A stretch of DNA of 64,000 bases from Candidatus Obscuribacter sp. (GCA_016718315.1 JADKDV010000001.1:186001-250000), one strand, 5' to 3'; shown: positions 42,514 to 51,806, counted from the stretch's first letter. Notes: generated by a model not told the origin, from the sequence alone. Translations and numbers: made by a program.

Positions 42514-45500
42514 CGCCTGCTGATATGGACGCACTGGGTGCCAAAATTCCTGACGTCACCAAGGTCACTATCTTTGATGATATGTACTTCCAGCGTCAGA
42601 TGGTGAGACTGCGTGATGAGAGCAAAATCGCTGTCCCAGAGAGCTATTTCAACCTAAATAAGTATGTCCACGCCAAAACAGTAGAAGCTGACACTGCCGC
42701 TATGATGGCACCACCTGCTGCCGCTACCACCGACCGTGCTCCAGTAGCTCCTCCAGTGGTTGCATCAGGACGCCCTGCGGCTGTAACTGATCATGTGCCA
42801 CCAGCGCCGCATGTGTCCGCCGTCGAGCGCCCTGCGGCTCTACCAGCAGATGCCAATCCCAATCCTAATCCTGTGGTCTCCAGGTTGGCAGAGCCTAGAC
42901 CAGCAGATGCCAAACCAGCAGATGCTAAACCAGCAGATGCCAAACCAGCAGAACCTAGACCCGGTGAGGCTCCTCGAGTCACCGAAGTGACAAATCCTGC
43001 TGACAGACAGGCTGAAGCAAGGGCTGAAATCACAATCGATCCTGCTAAAAATCTAGAATTGGTGACTAAGGCTGCCGGTGTACTTGATACCCTCAAAGCC
43101 ACCGAAAAGCCCACAGCTATCTCACCAGAGCATCGTAAATCAGTCGAAGATGCCATAAAAGCATTTCAACAAGAAAAAGCATTTCATGATCAAGAGGCTC
43201 AAAAAGCCACAGTTGCTCTCTCTAATACGCTTGGAGAAAAATCTCCTGCCTTTATAGATGCTGTGGATAAATTCCAGCGCACATCCGATACTCTGGTACA
43301 GTCAGGCAAAGTCACTCAAGAACAAGCTCAAGCTCTCGCTAGTTTTGCTCCTGCCAATGCGGCCGAACGCGAGGCTGCTCGTAAGGCACTTCAGGCCACA
43401 CAACCGGATCTGGTCAATCAATCAGATGAAGTTGCCAAAGTGGGTGGAGACAAGACTGTTGCCGCTCTCGGCTCACTGAGAGCAATCTATGATCACGTAG
43501 CCATGAAGGAACTCGCTACTCAACGCGAAAATGTTGTGCATGTCCTCTATGGCACAGAGCTGGTTAGAGTCAATGATATTCCTGCTGCCAAAGCTCAGGC
43601 TCAGGCATTCTTTAAAGATATGCCAAAAGATCAAGCCTTGCTTATCCTTAACGGTGATGGTACCGCCCAAAATCCGCCAAATAAAATAGTAGCTGATTTG
43701 GTCCGTGCCACAGGCATCGAAGCACCACAGGCACCAGTAGCAGCTGTACCTGGACTGTTACCCATAGGCGATCAATCCAAGCCTCCAGTCGAGAGGGTCA
43801 AGGCGCTTGATAATGATCAGCTCAGTTTGATGATTCTTGATGCCAGCAAAGCCGGCGGACGTGGTCTTGAGACTGGTAAAGCAGCTTTTGAAGAGGTTAT
43901 CGGTAGATTTAGTCGTGACGAGCCACAACAGCGGGCAATAGTTGTAGCAAATCAGGAGATCCTTAAAAAGGATCAGGAGCTGAGAGAGAAGCAGGCTAAA
44001 GGCGAGGCCCTCGGTCCTAACGACCGCATCCTCACCAAAGAAGAACGCAGCAAGTTACATTACGATAACCTGAACGCCATTCGCAGCCTCACTGAAGCCA
44101 GCGATTTGAGATTTCAGTATGCTTTGTTTTTGGGCGATGCTGCTAGTCGCGCTGCTATCGAGGCTAAAGCCAGAGCTGCTACACCTTATGTACCAGGCTC
44201 GATACAAGTGTCCGCTGCCGAAAACATCCCTGGTGGCAATAACCAACTGGCCAGCATGGAGGCTCAAGCGCGCCTGGCCATCCAGGCCAGTGATGCTATG
44301 CCAGTCGATTTGATCAATCAAGAAGCTGCTTTAATCAAAAAAAATAAGGGTTATGTTGTCGACGAAAGAACGCTCAACCAGGGACTGGCCATACTCGAAG
44401 GTGGCACCATTACTGATGAGGCTGGCAATCAAGGATACCGCTCACCACTGATTAACCGTGGTATCGATCAGCGCGTTCAGCTAGCATTGATGTATCTCGG
44501 TAACGACACAATGAACCAGGCCGATCTGCAAGCGACCGGTAGTACTGCCAGTCAGTCTCCTATAGATCGTCTATTTAAGCCAGACAAAGCAGTTGCTTTG
44601 CTTGAAGACGCTCAAGCTCAATATGCTCGTTTGCATCCTGGCGAAAAGCTCAACGATCCTGTTATTGCCAGAGCAATTCAAACGGGCAAAGAATTAAGTC
44701 CTGAAGTCTTCCAGAAACTGGCTGACCGGGCTGCCGAAAGATACGCCTCACCTAAGGCTGATGGCGTTGCCTTCCTCGGTGCTCTGGCTGGTGAAGCTGG
44801 CTCGGTATGGTTGGCTAAAAAGGTCGGCTTGCCAGGCAATATCGCTACTCAAGTCGGTAATGTCGGTGCAGTAACTGGTGCTATCGGTACTCGTACCCTG
44901 GCATACAAGGCATTTAGCGGACGCTGGGATAGTCTCGAAAACAACGCCGTCCATGGTGGCGCTGTTGGTCTTGGTTTTGTCGGCTTTAGATATGCTCAAA
45001 AGGGCATCATGGGCTCAGATGCTGCCAGCAACGTGATTGCAAGTCGGGCATCGAGATTGACTGATCAAGGTGTAGCGACAAGGCTCGTTGGTGAAGGTGG
45101 ACTTGGTAGCAAGTTTGCTGAACAAGCCGTGCTAACAGGTCGCACCACTGAAGCGACTGTGGCCAAAGCGATGAAAGAGAAGCCAGATCTCTTTGCTAAA
45201 CCAGTTAGTCAAATGACCGAAACTGAAGTTTCGCAAATGTACTCAAGCCTTGGTATAAGCACTACCAATCGGATGCAACGTCTGGAGTTATTGCGTGATG
45301 GACTCAAAGCTAATCCGATAGGAGATGCTGCCAGACTGGAGCGCATGCAAGCTGGCGGTGCCAAGACTGTGGGCGAGTTTGAAGCTCAGGCTGTAGCGCG
45401 CAATCAGCGTCTCGGTGAAATCGCTCTAGACCTGGAAGCAACAGCTTTTAAGGCTGAGAGCCGTGGTTTGATGGGTCGGGTAGCCAGTATGCGCAATCCT

Positions 45501-46865
45501 GACGCTAAAGTCGAAGATGTATTGAGAGGTTTGCAAAAAGCTGATCCAGTTAAATACACCGATGACGTTGTCAAAGAAAATCTGGCATATCTCAAGGCCA
45601 ATGGCGTAACCAGTGTCAAAGATTTGCAAGGCCATTATCTGATGAGCAGCCGCGCTGATATTGATGCTCTTATGTCAGCTGCCCAAAAAGAAGGACTGCT
45701 CAATAAGTCGCTCCTCAACAGAAAGCCTGAAGAAGCCGATCTGACATCAATCATCAATAAGCTCAAGAAGACAGACGCCGATCCTCAATTGATTGCCCGT
45801 ATGGAAGCACGTCTGCCCTCACTCAAGCGCATGGAAGTGACTACAGTCTCGGATCTCGCTAGAGCCGGAGAGCGTGCCAGAGCGCTGCAAAGTATGGAAA
45901 CTCTGTCGACTCAGTATCCCGGTCTTGCCGGTGTCACTAGCGATACCACGTTGCAGACTATAGCCCAGGCTGATGCCAGAGCTTTTGGTGCAACAGGCTC
46001 AGCCAGACAAATGGAGCTTGACCGCATCCTCGGTATCAAGCCACCAAAAGTCGAAGGCAGCATACTCAATAACCTATATAGAGACCGCTTCTATAACGTT
46101 GGCGATATTGCTGGTCCATGGATTAATGGCGCTCGCAATCGCTTCACCCGCTCTGCCGAAGAAGCAGTGGTGGCACCAAGTCGCCGCAACTGGGGCAAAA
46201 TCAATGCCGATACCAGCAGTCTTACATCTATTGAGAGATCTGTTGGTCAGGCCAATACTCGCGCTGCTTTTGCCGGAGCTGCTGCTACTTCGCTTATCTA
46301 CCGTTCTAGCACTGGTGTCTATGATCTGGTCCTGGCTAAAGATGCCACAGGTCAAAAGAGACAGTACGAATATGAGCCCGGCAAATTCAGAGATTACAGT
46401 GTCAGTGATGCTCTTATGGAGTCACTCTTGAGCAAAGGTAATTCCATTCCGGAGCGCATCGTTAATGGTGGTGTCCTTTCAGACATATTGCTTGGTGGAG
46501 CTGGTTTCTCCATGGTGAGAGGCGGGCTCAAGACTGAAGCAATTCAGTGGGGTGCTTTTGGTTACACAGTCTTTGCTCGCAGCTCGCCTCAAGACGGTAA
46601 GGCTATGGAGCAGTTTGATGCAGCCGTAAGCAATATCCGTGCTCCACTGGTGGATCAGCCTGTGCCCAATACCGGTCTGGCTATCGACAATCTCGGTGCC
46701 AAGCCATCTCAACCAGCTCAGCCATCCAACAAAGAGGCTGCACCTGCTAAGGCTGCTCCAGCTGTAGCCGCACCAGGGCAACCAGTGACAAGACCGGAAG
46801 TTAAAAAAGCTCCTCCTGAGCCAGAAGGTCTCGAGGAGTTTATGCAACAGATGACTGGTCCCTGA
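42366..46865 (+). CDS. Giant Ala-rich protein, main part (unknown function)
   Basis: The 1499-codon frame continues the gene begun at 41746; joined by a -1 shift the protein is about 1700 residues. Its first 600 residues include another disordered Pro/Ala-rich stretch with PADAKPADAKPADAKP repeats. A long helical middle follows, then a Gly/Ala-rich hydrophobic region (WLAKKVGLPGNIATQVGNVG, IGTRTLAYKAFSG). The end is another disordered tail and LEEFMQQMTGP. No known domain was recognised. The organisation resembles the next gene (47086), and neither has a clear signal peptide. It ends with a strong terminator (46884-46920). TTG 42366 is unlikely to be a real start. Confidence 0.7.
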   Translation: MFSLSRVKDAAYGNMALWYFRQGKVDEGTTKLFQAAGVDEETARKHNKLTPADMDALGAKIPDVTKVTIFDDMYFQRQMVRLRDESKIAVPESYFNLNKYVHAKTVEADTAAMMAPPAAATTDRAPVAPPVVASGRPAAVTDHVPPAPHVSAVERPAALPADANPNPNPVVSRLAEPRPADAKPADAKPADAKPAEPRPGEAPRVTEVTNPADRQAEARAEITIDPAKNLELVTKAAGVLDTLKATEKPTAISPEHRKSVEDAIKAFQQEKAFHDQEAQKATVALSNTLGEKSPAFIDAVDKFQRTSDTLVQSGKVTQEQAQALASFAPANAAEREAARKALQATQPDLVNQSDEVAKVGGDKTVAALGSLRAIYDHVAMKELATQRENVVHVLYGTELVRVNDIPAAKAQAQAFFKDMPKDQALLILNGDGTAQNPPNKIVADLVRATGIEAPQAPVAAVPGLLPIGDQSKPPVERVKALDNDQLSLMILDASKAGGRGLETGKAAFEEVIGRFSRDEPQQRAIVVANQEILKKDQELREKQAKGEALGPNDRILTKEERSKLHYDNLNAIRSLTEASDLRFQYALFLGDAASRAAIEAKARAATPYVPGSIQVSAAENIPGGNNQLASMEAQARLAIQASDAMPVDLINQEAALIKKNKGYVVDERTLNQGLAILEGGTITDEAGNQGYRSPLINRGIDQRVQLALMYLGNDTMNQADLQATGSTASQSPIDRLFKPDKAVALLEDAQAQYARLHPGEKLNDPVIARAIQTGKELSPEVFQKLADRAAERYASPKADGVAFLGALAGEAGSVWLAKKVGLPGNIATQVGNVGAVTGAIGTRTLAYKAFSGRWDSLENNAVHGGAVGLGFVGFRYAQKGIMGSDAASNVIASRASRLTDQGVATRLVGEGGLGSKFAEQAVLTGRTTEATVAKAMKEKPDLFAKPVSQMTETEVSQMYSSLGISTTNRMQRLELLRDGLKANPIGDAARLERMQAGGAKTVGEFEAQAVARNQRLGEIALDLEATAFKAESRGLMGRVASMRNPDAKVEDVLRGLQKADPVKYTDDVVKENLAYLKANGVTSVKDLQGHYLMSSRADIDALMSAAQKEGLLNKSLLNRKPEEADLTSIINKLKKTDADPQLIARMEARLPSLKRMEVTTVSDLARAGERARALQSMETLSTQYPGLAGVTSDTTLQTIAQADARAFGATGSARQMELDRILGIKPPKVEGSILNNLYRDRFYNVGDIAGPWINGARNRFTRSAEEAVVAPSRRNWGKINADTSSLTSIERSVGQANTRAAFAGAAATSLIYRSSTGVYDLVLAKDATGQKRQYEYEPGKFRDYSVSDALMESLLSKGNSIPERIVNGGVLSDILLGGAGFSMVRGGLKTEAIQWGAFGYTVFARSSPQDGKAMEQFDAAVSNIRAPLVDQPVPNTGLAIDNLGAKPSQPAQPSNKEAAPAKAAPAVAAPGQPVTRPEVKKAPPEPEGLEEFMQQMTGP

Positions 46866-46883
46866 GCCCTAACAAATCACATT

Positions 46884-46920
46884 AAAAGCAGCGGAAAGTG
46901 ACAGATTCCGCTGCTTTTGC
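46884..46920 (+). terminator. Intrinsic terminator after the first giant gene
   Basis: AAAAGCAGCGGAA (46884-46896) pairs perfectly with TTCCGCTGCTTTT (46906-46918), followed by GCTTTG. It separates the two giant genes into independent transcripts. Confidence 0.85.
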
Positions 46921-47085
46921 TTTGTTGAGGGGCAAAAATCAAACTCTTACCCGTCTCTTGAAAACCTGCCGGGTTGGCATTTTAAGCCAATTAATCAATT
47001 ATTTTTGACTGGAAATGTCCAAAAAAGGGAATATTTTGTATAGGTCACATTGTAAGCAATGGACTTAGTACCGGGGATTTTTCTA

Positions 47086-48060
47086 ATGGCTTCTTTAGAC
47101 GCAACAGACAAAAAAGTGGCAGCACCGGCACCAGTTACTGATGCCAGTCATAAGGCTTCGGCCGAAGCCAACGAAATCCCTAAAAAGGTCGAAGCTGCTA
47201 AACCGGCTGATACTACTGAAGCCGCCAAACCTACTGATAAAGCACCAGATAAGCCACAGGATGCAGTATTTAAACCGGCTGTTGAGTCAGTTGGTCATTT
47301 GCAGAAAGCCAAAAAGCTATCTGACGAAATAAGCGCTCTAGATAAAGCTCATCCAAATCCTCAAGACAAAATCACAGTGCCTGGACCAAATGGTAATCGT
47401 GAGATTACTGTTGATGAGCGTGTCAAAGAACTGAAGAAAGAAGTCCAGACCGAACTTATCGGCTCACTGCGTGCTGCAGACAATATCAATCCACAAGCTC
47501 TTGCTGGATTGGTCCGCAATAATACTGAAGAACGCGCTCAGATTGCCGCTCGCTATGGCATTGACCTGGCTGGTGGTAGCACACCGGAGCAGCAAAAAGT
47601 ATTGATGCAAGAGCGCACCAGGGCGCTTGCCGCAGACCCACAAGCAGCCGCAGACATGACCCGCTTTACAGCACTACAAAAAGAAGCAGAAGCTTATCGT
47701 AAAGCCGAAAATCTACCCGCTGCCAGCCGTATGCTCTTTTCGCAGTATCTCTCGGCTGGTTATGCTAATCCCAATCATGGTCTCGACAAAGTCGATGGCA
47801 AAATGAAAGTGGATGTTACTGATGTGCAGCTTGCCACCACTCTGGCTATCCAGGCTGGTCGCAATAACGAAATCCGTCAAAGCGATGGCTACAAAGAAAC
47901 TCTGGCAAGACTGGGCGATAACCTTGGCGATAAAGACAAGGGCGACCTGATGAAAAAAATGTGGTGGAGGCGGAACAACCTGACACCACACCAGAGAAGC
48001 GCGAAGAACTATTGCGTCAAGCTGTGGAAACAAGCGATACCATCGGCTTGCGCACATTAG
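47086..48060 (+). CDS. Second giant Ala-rich protein, 5' fragment (frame broken near 47956)
   Basis: ATG 47086 (GGGGA upstream; an earlier ATG at 47059 is also in frame) starts a protein with an Ala/Pro/Lys/Asp/Thr-rich disordered head (KPADTTEAAKPTDKAPDKPQ), then helices (VKELKKEVQTELIGSLRA, SRMLFSQYLSAGYANPNHG). The frame should switch after GDLMKK: adding one A to the seven-A run at 47953-47959 gives LMKKNVVEAEQPDTTPEKRE and continues in the frame of the next fragment. The last 30 or so codons to 48060 look non-coding. The style matches the first giant gene. Confidence 0.6.
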   Translation: MASLDATDKKVAAPAPVTDASHKASAEANEIPKKVEAAKPADTTEAAKPTDKAPDKPQDAVFKPAVESVGHLQKAKKLSDEISALDKAHPNPQDKITVPGPNGNREITVDERVKELKKEVQTELIGSLRAADNINPQALAGLVRNNTEERAQIAARYGIDLAGGSTPEQQKVLMQERTRALAADPQAAADMTRFTALQKEAEAYRKAENLPAASRMLFSQYLSAGYANPNHGLDKVDGKMKVDVTDVQLATTLAIQAGRNNEIRQSDGYKETLARLGDNLGDKDKGDLMKKMWWRRNNLTPHQRSAKNYCVKLWKQAIPSACAH

Positions 48061-49241
48061 CGGCTCTCAGACACGATAAAGCATTTATGGACCGTCAGCC
48101 TCAAGAAGTACAAATGAGACTGGCTAATACCGTAGACAGTGCTGTTGCCGCTCGCCTGGAGTATATGCGCCTTTTAGTGGACAAAGGTCGAGTTGGCGAA
48201 GCCGAAGTACTGATGGCTAGAACCAAACTAGAAGATCCAGATAGTGTCGGCACTTTGCGTGATGGCAGGGTTACTTATGCCTCTGCCGCCTGGCAAGAAC
48301 TCGATAACAAGCTGGTGCGCGGTATATCTACTGGTCCGCAAGACTTCCACAAGTTGCAAGATCTCTACAACGAAAAAGTCAAGAAAGGACAATTTACCAG
48401 CGTTAATGACGGACCCTCCGCTGATTATGGCAAAGTGCTAAATAGCATGGATAACCCCAATATTGGTGCTGACAAAGTCCTTGAAGCCATGCAAGCTCTC
48501 AACCGCAAACAATCAGAGGAGAGAGTTGCTGCTTCAGCCAGACTGGAGCAAGAAAAACAATCTTTGCAAGAACAAATAAGGACTTTGCCTGAGAAAAAAT
48601 TTGCCGATGAACTGAGCCGCGATCTGGCCAAAGCCGAGCTTGAAGACAAGCTGAGAGCTGTGGAGCGTTCTAAAGATGATCTCGATAGAGTCGGCAAGCA
48701 AGTCTTAGCCGGTGAAGACGCTGATCGCATGTTGCTATCACTGCAGATGCACCTTGGTATGAACGAAAGAGCCTCTGCCCGCGCTGATTTGGAAGCCCTA
48801 AAGAAAGAGCATCCGGATCTTTACGCCAAAATACCAGCTGATAAGCAAAAAGAATTAGATGATCTCACCAAAGACATCCCCTGGTATCAAGACTGGAAGC
48901 TCTATGCCGTGGCTGGTGCTGCTGTCGTCGGTGCTGTAGTGGGCTTTGGTGTGGCTAGTTGGGCTACTGGTCCTGCTGCTGCTGCCGGCGTAGCTGGATT
49001 TCTTGGTGTTGGTGCTACGACTGCTGCTGTGATCACAGGAGCTGGAGCTACGACTCTTGCCATGGCCGCTGGTGGTACTGCTGCCGGTGTCACATACTGG
49101 GGCGTTCATAAGACAGCCGATGCCTTCGATTGGAGTCGTCCCGATGAGCGTGCCAATTTTGGTGAAGATTTTAGTAGAGGTGGCACGATTGGTGTTGTGC
49201 TAGTTCTATGGCCGCTGGTGCTCTTATATTTAAGGGACTAG
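47961..49241 (+). CDS. Second giant Ala-rich protein, middle fragment
   Basis: This frame carries the continuation of the gene: TPR-like helices (REELLRQAVETSDTIGL, EYMRLLVDKGRVGEAEVLMA), a long coiled-coil (EEQIRTLPEKKFADE-like region, RDLAKAELEDKLRAVERSKDD), and a hydrophobic glycine-rich region (AVAGAAVVGAVVGFGVASWA, GAGATTLAMAAGGTAAGVTYWG). The sense breaks again near 49199: inserting one G after 49199 gives GVVASSMAAGALIF and joins the last fragment. The apparent GTG start at 47961 is an artefact of the frameshift. Confidence 0.55.
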   Translation: MVEAEQPDTTPEKREELLRQAVETSDTIGLRTLAALRHDKAFMDRQPQEVQMRLANTVDSAVAARLEYMRLLVDKGRVGEAEVLMARTKLEDPDSVGTLRDGRVTYASAAWQELDNKLVRGISTGPQDFHKLQDLYNEKVKKGQFTSVNDGPSADYGKVLNSMDNPNIGADKVLEAMQALNRKQSEERVAASARLEQEKQSLQEQIRTLPEKKFADELSRDLAKAELEDKLRAVERSKDDLDRVGKQVLAGEDADRMLLSLQMHLGMNERASARADLEALKKEHPDLYAKIPADKQKELDDLTKDIPWYQDWKLYAVAGAAVVGAVVGFGVASWATGPAAAAGVAGFLGVGATTAAVITGAGATTLAMAAGGTAAGVTYWGVHKTADAFDWSRPDERANFGEDFSRGGTIGVVLVLWPLVLLYLRD

Positions 49242-49828
49242 GTGCCCTTAATGGCACAGTTGGCGCTGCCGCAGAGCGTACTGTATTGGCTAATTTTGCA
49301 GCCAAAGCAGCACAAGTTGGGCGCTTCTTGCCAGCTTCTGCCAGCATGGCTATGACGCAAGAAGCGAGCACTTACTTGCTCAATGAGAAGGAGTTTGATT
49401 TAGCTGAAAGCTCTAAAAATGTATTGGTGGGTACGGGTCTGATGGCCGTCTGGGGCGGCAGTAATCTCGGTCAACTCGGTATTATTCGCACACCACTTAC
49501 ATCGGTGGCGGCACATCAAGTGATTGTCGGTGGCATCGAGCACTTTGGTGCTTACCAGGCTGGTAGTGATTATAACGATAGCAATCCTAGCTCAATTCTT
49601 GGACCTAGATTTGCTCGTGAAGCTGGTTATACTTGGTCTAATGATGCAGGCAATGGTCTACGTCAGTTTAATTACCGCGTCTTTGGTACGCCAAACGAAG
49701 GACCTAGCTTGCAGCGTCTCGATCGTATGGCTCGTCTAATTCCTCAAGTCGATACTGACGCTGCCTATGCCCGTGAACAAAGTATCCTCAATAGTTACGA
49801 ACCTTTAGGACCAAGCACTAACAAGTAA
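49208..49828 (+). CDS. Second giant Ala-rich protein, C-terminal fragment
   Basis: The frame continues the hydrophobic Gly/Ala-rich region (MAAGALIFKGLGALNGTVGA, VLVGTGLMAVWGGSNLGQ), then a more polar segment (GSDYNDSNPSSILGPRFARE, DGxLRQFNYRVFG-like ending), finishing with EPLGPSTNK. Together the three fragments would make a protein of about 910 residues. The hydrophobic region could be a membrane or pore-forming segment, but the pattern is not clear enough to assert. ATG 49208 is unlikely to be a true start because coherent sequence lies upstream in the other frame. Confidence 0.55.
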   Translation: MAAGALIFKGLGALNGTVGAAAERTVLANFAAKAAQVGRFLPASASMAMTQEASTYLLNEKEFDLAESSKNVLVGTGLMAVWGGSNLGQLGIIRTPLTSVAAHQVIVGGIEHFGAYQAGSDYNDSNPSSILGPRFAREAGYTWSNDAGNGLRQFNYRVFGTPNEGPSLQRLDRMARLIPQVDTDAAYAREQSILNSYEPLGPSTNK

Positions 49829-49888
49829 CACTACTTGTATGGTGAGGCTTAAATCGGGTATCTATTTAGAGTACCCCTGAGTCTTTTA

Positions 49889-50644
49889 ATGCCTTATTTA
49901 TCGGTCGTAATCCCTGCCTACAACGAAGAAAAGCGTCTACCCAAGACGCTTGAATCAGTCTATGCTTATTTGAAGAGCACAGAGTATAGCTTTGAAATTG
50001 TAGTAGTAGATGATGGCAGTCATGATGGCACGGTTGACATGGTGCAGGAATTTGCCAAACACTCGGACGAAGGCACAGTTAGACTCGTCTCTTATGCTCC
50101 CAATCAGGGTAAGGGCTTTGCCGTGCGTACTGGTATGCTGGCTGCTCGTGGCGATTATTTGCTGATGAACGATGCCGATGGTAGCTCTCCTATCGAAGAG
50201 GTCGCAAGGCTCCTGGAAGGGCTCAAGCCTGACAATCGGGTGGTAATTGGCTCGCGTGCTAAAGAGGACCCGACCGCCAAGGTAAACGCCCTTTTTTACC
50301 GTAAATATATCGGCAATACTTTTAACTTAATCGTGCAGTCTTTGCTTTTACCCGGTATCCGCGATACACAATGCGGCTTTAAGTTGTTTGAGAGTAAAGC
50401 GGCTCAGCACATCTTTAGCGTAGCCAGGCTCAATGGCTATGCTTTTGACGTAGAGCTACTCTATATCGCACGCATCCATGGCTACAAAATCCGCGAAGTG
50501 GCCATCAACTGGAATAATGCTGAGGGCTCCAAAGTCAACGTTTTGACAGATTCTCCCCGTATGCTCTTGGAAGTCCTTGGTATTACTATTGGTGCCTGGA
50601 TTGGCACATATAAAAAACGTCAAATTGCCAAGCGTGTCGATTAA
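49889..50644 (+). CDS. Family 2 glycosyltransferase (dolichyl/polyprenyl-phosphate glycosyltransferase-like)
   Basis: GT2 fold: LSVVIPAYNEEKRLPKTLES, VVVDDGSHDGTVDMV, NQGKGFAVRTGMLAARGDYL, and a DADGSSP motif in place of the usual DxD. The RDTQCGFKLF and AFDVELLYIARIHGYKI segments are typical of ALG5/DPM1-type transferases that move glucose or mannose to polyprenyl phosphate. There is no long C-terminal membrane domain. It is adjacent to the phosphatase gene on the other strand with no gap. The lipid and sugar donor are not identifiable. Confidence 0.88.
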   Translation: MPYLSVVIPAYNEEKRLPKTLESVYAYLKSTEYSFEIVVVDDGSHDGTVDMVQEFAKHSDEGTVRLVSYAPNQGKGFAVRTGMLAARGDYLLMNDADGSSPIEEVARLLEGLKPDNRVVIGSRAKEDPTAKVNALFYRKYIGNTFNLIVQSLLLPGIRDTQCGFKLFESKAAQHIFSVARLNGYAFDVELLYIARIHGYKIREVAINWNNAEGSKVNVLTDSPRMLLEVLGITIGAWIGTYKKRQIAKRVD

Positions 50645-51442
50645 TCAGCCTTTAGCGCTGATTGCTTTTACTTTAGCGAGCATCTCCACTATTTCTTGAT
50701 GGATTTTGCCGTTGGTGGCCAGGATATGACCGCTTTCCATTTCTAGTGGACCGTCTTCGAGGTTGGTTACTTTGCCACCGGCTTCTTCGACAATGACAGA
50801 GCCCGCCGCCACGTCCCAGGGCGCCAGTTTGCGCTCCCAAAATCCGTCCAGGCGACCACTTGCCACAAAGCACAGATCAAGAGCCGCTGAGCCGTCCCGG
50901 CGTACTCCGTGGCTGGCATTGGTGAGATTGCGGTAGCTCTCCATATTGCTGTGATCGCTTGTTACTGTATCTGGCGGAAAACCTGTAGCAAGCAAGCTTG
51001 TCTCTAATTTTTCACTGGCCGATACTGTGATTTTTTGTTCGTTTAAATAAGCACCCTGACCACGCTCTGCGGTAAATAGCTCATCAGCGATAGCATTATA
51101 TACAGTGCCCATAATGAGTTTACCGTCTTCTTCTAAGCCAATGCTGACGCAAAAGAATGGATAAGTATGAGCAAAATTAGTGGTGCCATCAAGTGGATCG
51201 ATGATCCAGCGGCGGTGTGATTTTTTTACGCCAGAAGTACCGCTTTCTTCAGCTAAAAAGCCGTCATCAGGAAAAGCTTCCAGAATGGTTTCGATTATTA
51301 GTGCTTCGCAGGCTTTGTCTACATCAGTGACTATGTTAAAAGCACTCTTGTAGTCCAGTGATTTGATTTTGCCCAGGCGTGACTTTTGCAGAGCACCAGC
51401 TTTGAGAGCCGCTTCACGAGCAATTGATGCAGTATTTTTCAA
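50645..51442 (-). CDS. suhB: Inositol monophosphatase family protein
   Basis: Motifs of the Li-sensitive phosphatase family are present: LAEESGTSG, WIIDPLDGTTNFAHTYPF (metal-binding DPLDGTTN) and WDVAAGSVIVEEAGG near the C-terminus. It is a likely inositol-1-phosphatase or related small-molecule phosphatase; E. coli SuhB is the nearest named relative. Length is 265 residues. The start is TTG 51442 because no ATG lies close. It is 26 bp downstream of the small basic protein gene on the same strand, and its stop touches that of the glycosyltransferase gene. Confidence 0.9.
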   Translation of the reverse strand: MKNTASIAREAALKAGALQKSRLGKIKSLDYKSAFNIVTDVDKACEALIIETILEAFPDDGFLAEESGTSGVKKSHRRWIIDPLDGTTNFAHTYPFFCVSIGLEEDGKLIMGTVYNAIADELFTAERGQGAYLNEQKITVSASEKLETSLLATGFPPDTVTSDHSNMESYRNLTNASHGVRRDGSAALDLCFVASGRLDGFWERKLAPWDVAAGSVIVEEAGGKVTNLEDGPLEMESGHILATNGKIHQEIVEMLAKVKAISAKG

Positions 51443-51468
51443 GCTTTGATCTTTCGCGTGCTGAGGTA

Positions 51469-51645
51469 TTACTTAGACTTGGTTGCTTTGCGATTGGAGC
51501 GCAGTTTGGGCACATTGTTGCCGCGCGTATCGAGTAAATCGACAGGCTTAAACTGTTGTTCTGGTTTGGCAAGTGCTTTTGTCACAGCAGGCGATGTAGC
51601 CTTAAGTTTTGTGCGCTTGGGGATATTTTTCTTTGGACCGGCCAT
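51469..51645 (-). CDS. Small basic protein (58 aa)
   Basis: ATG 51645 has AGGA four to five bases upstream. The 58-residue product is strongly basic (MAGPKKNIPKRTKLKATSPA ... SNRKATKSK) with about 16 Lys and Arg, no hydrophobic core and no signal peptide, which suggests binding to RNA, DNA or ribosomes. The frame ends at TAA 51469. It is transcribed towards suhB (26-bp gap) and divergently from the ileS leader. No family was recognised. Chance is possible but unlikely given the ribosome binding site and biased composition. Confidence 0.5.
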   Translation of the reverse strand: MAGPKKNIPKRTKLKATSPAVTKALAKPEQQFKPVDLLDTRGNNVPKLRSNRKATKSK

Positions 51646-51770
51646 AAATTCCTACTTTTTACTTGGATTAGTACATCTTAGGATGTCTCGTTCAAATAGG
51701 CAATTCGTCCCTGCTAAAGGGCACAATTGCTCTGCGTTGTAAACAAGTCAGGCTTTGTTTGCCGGTTAAT

Positions 51771-51791
51771 GCGTAAAGTAAGTCTTTACGC
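51771..51791. promoter_or_regulatory. Inverted repeat upstream of the ileS promoter
   Basis: GCGTAAAG and CTTTACGC flank a 5-base spacer (51771-51791), a perfect 8-bp inverted repeat 15 bp before the -35 box. It could be an operator or the end of a terminator for an unidentified transcript. No T-run follows on either strand. Confidence 0.4.
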
Positions 51792-51806
51792 TTGGGGGTC
51801 AGTTAA

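Noticed and set aside
49821..49838. Hairpin ACAAGTA/TACTTGT at the end of the second giant gene as a terminator
   Set aside because: No T-run follows and the stem is AT-rich; it overlaps the stop codon by chance.
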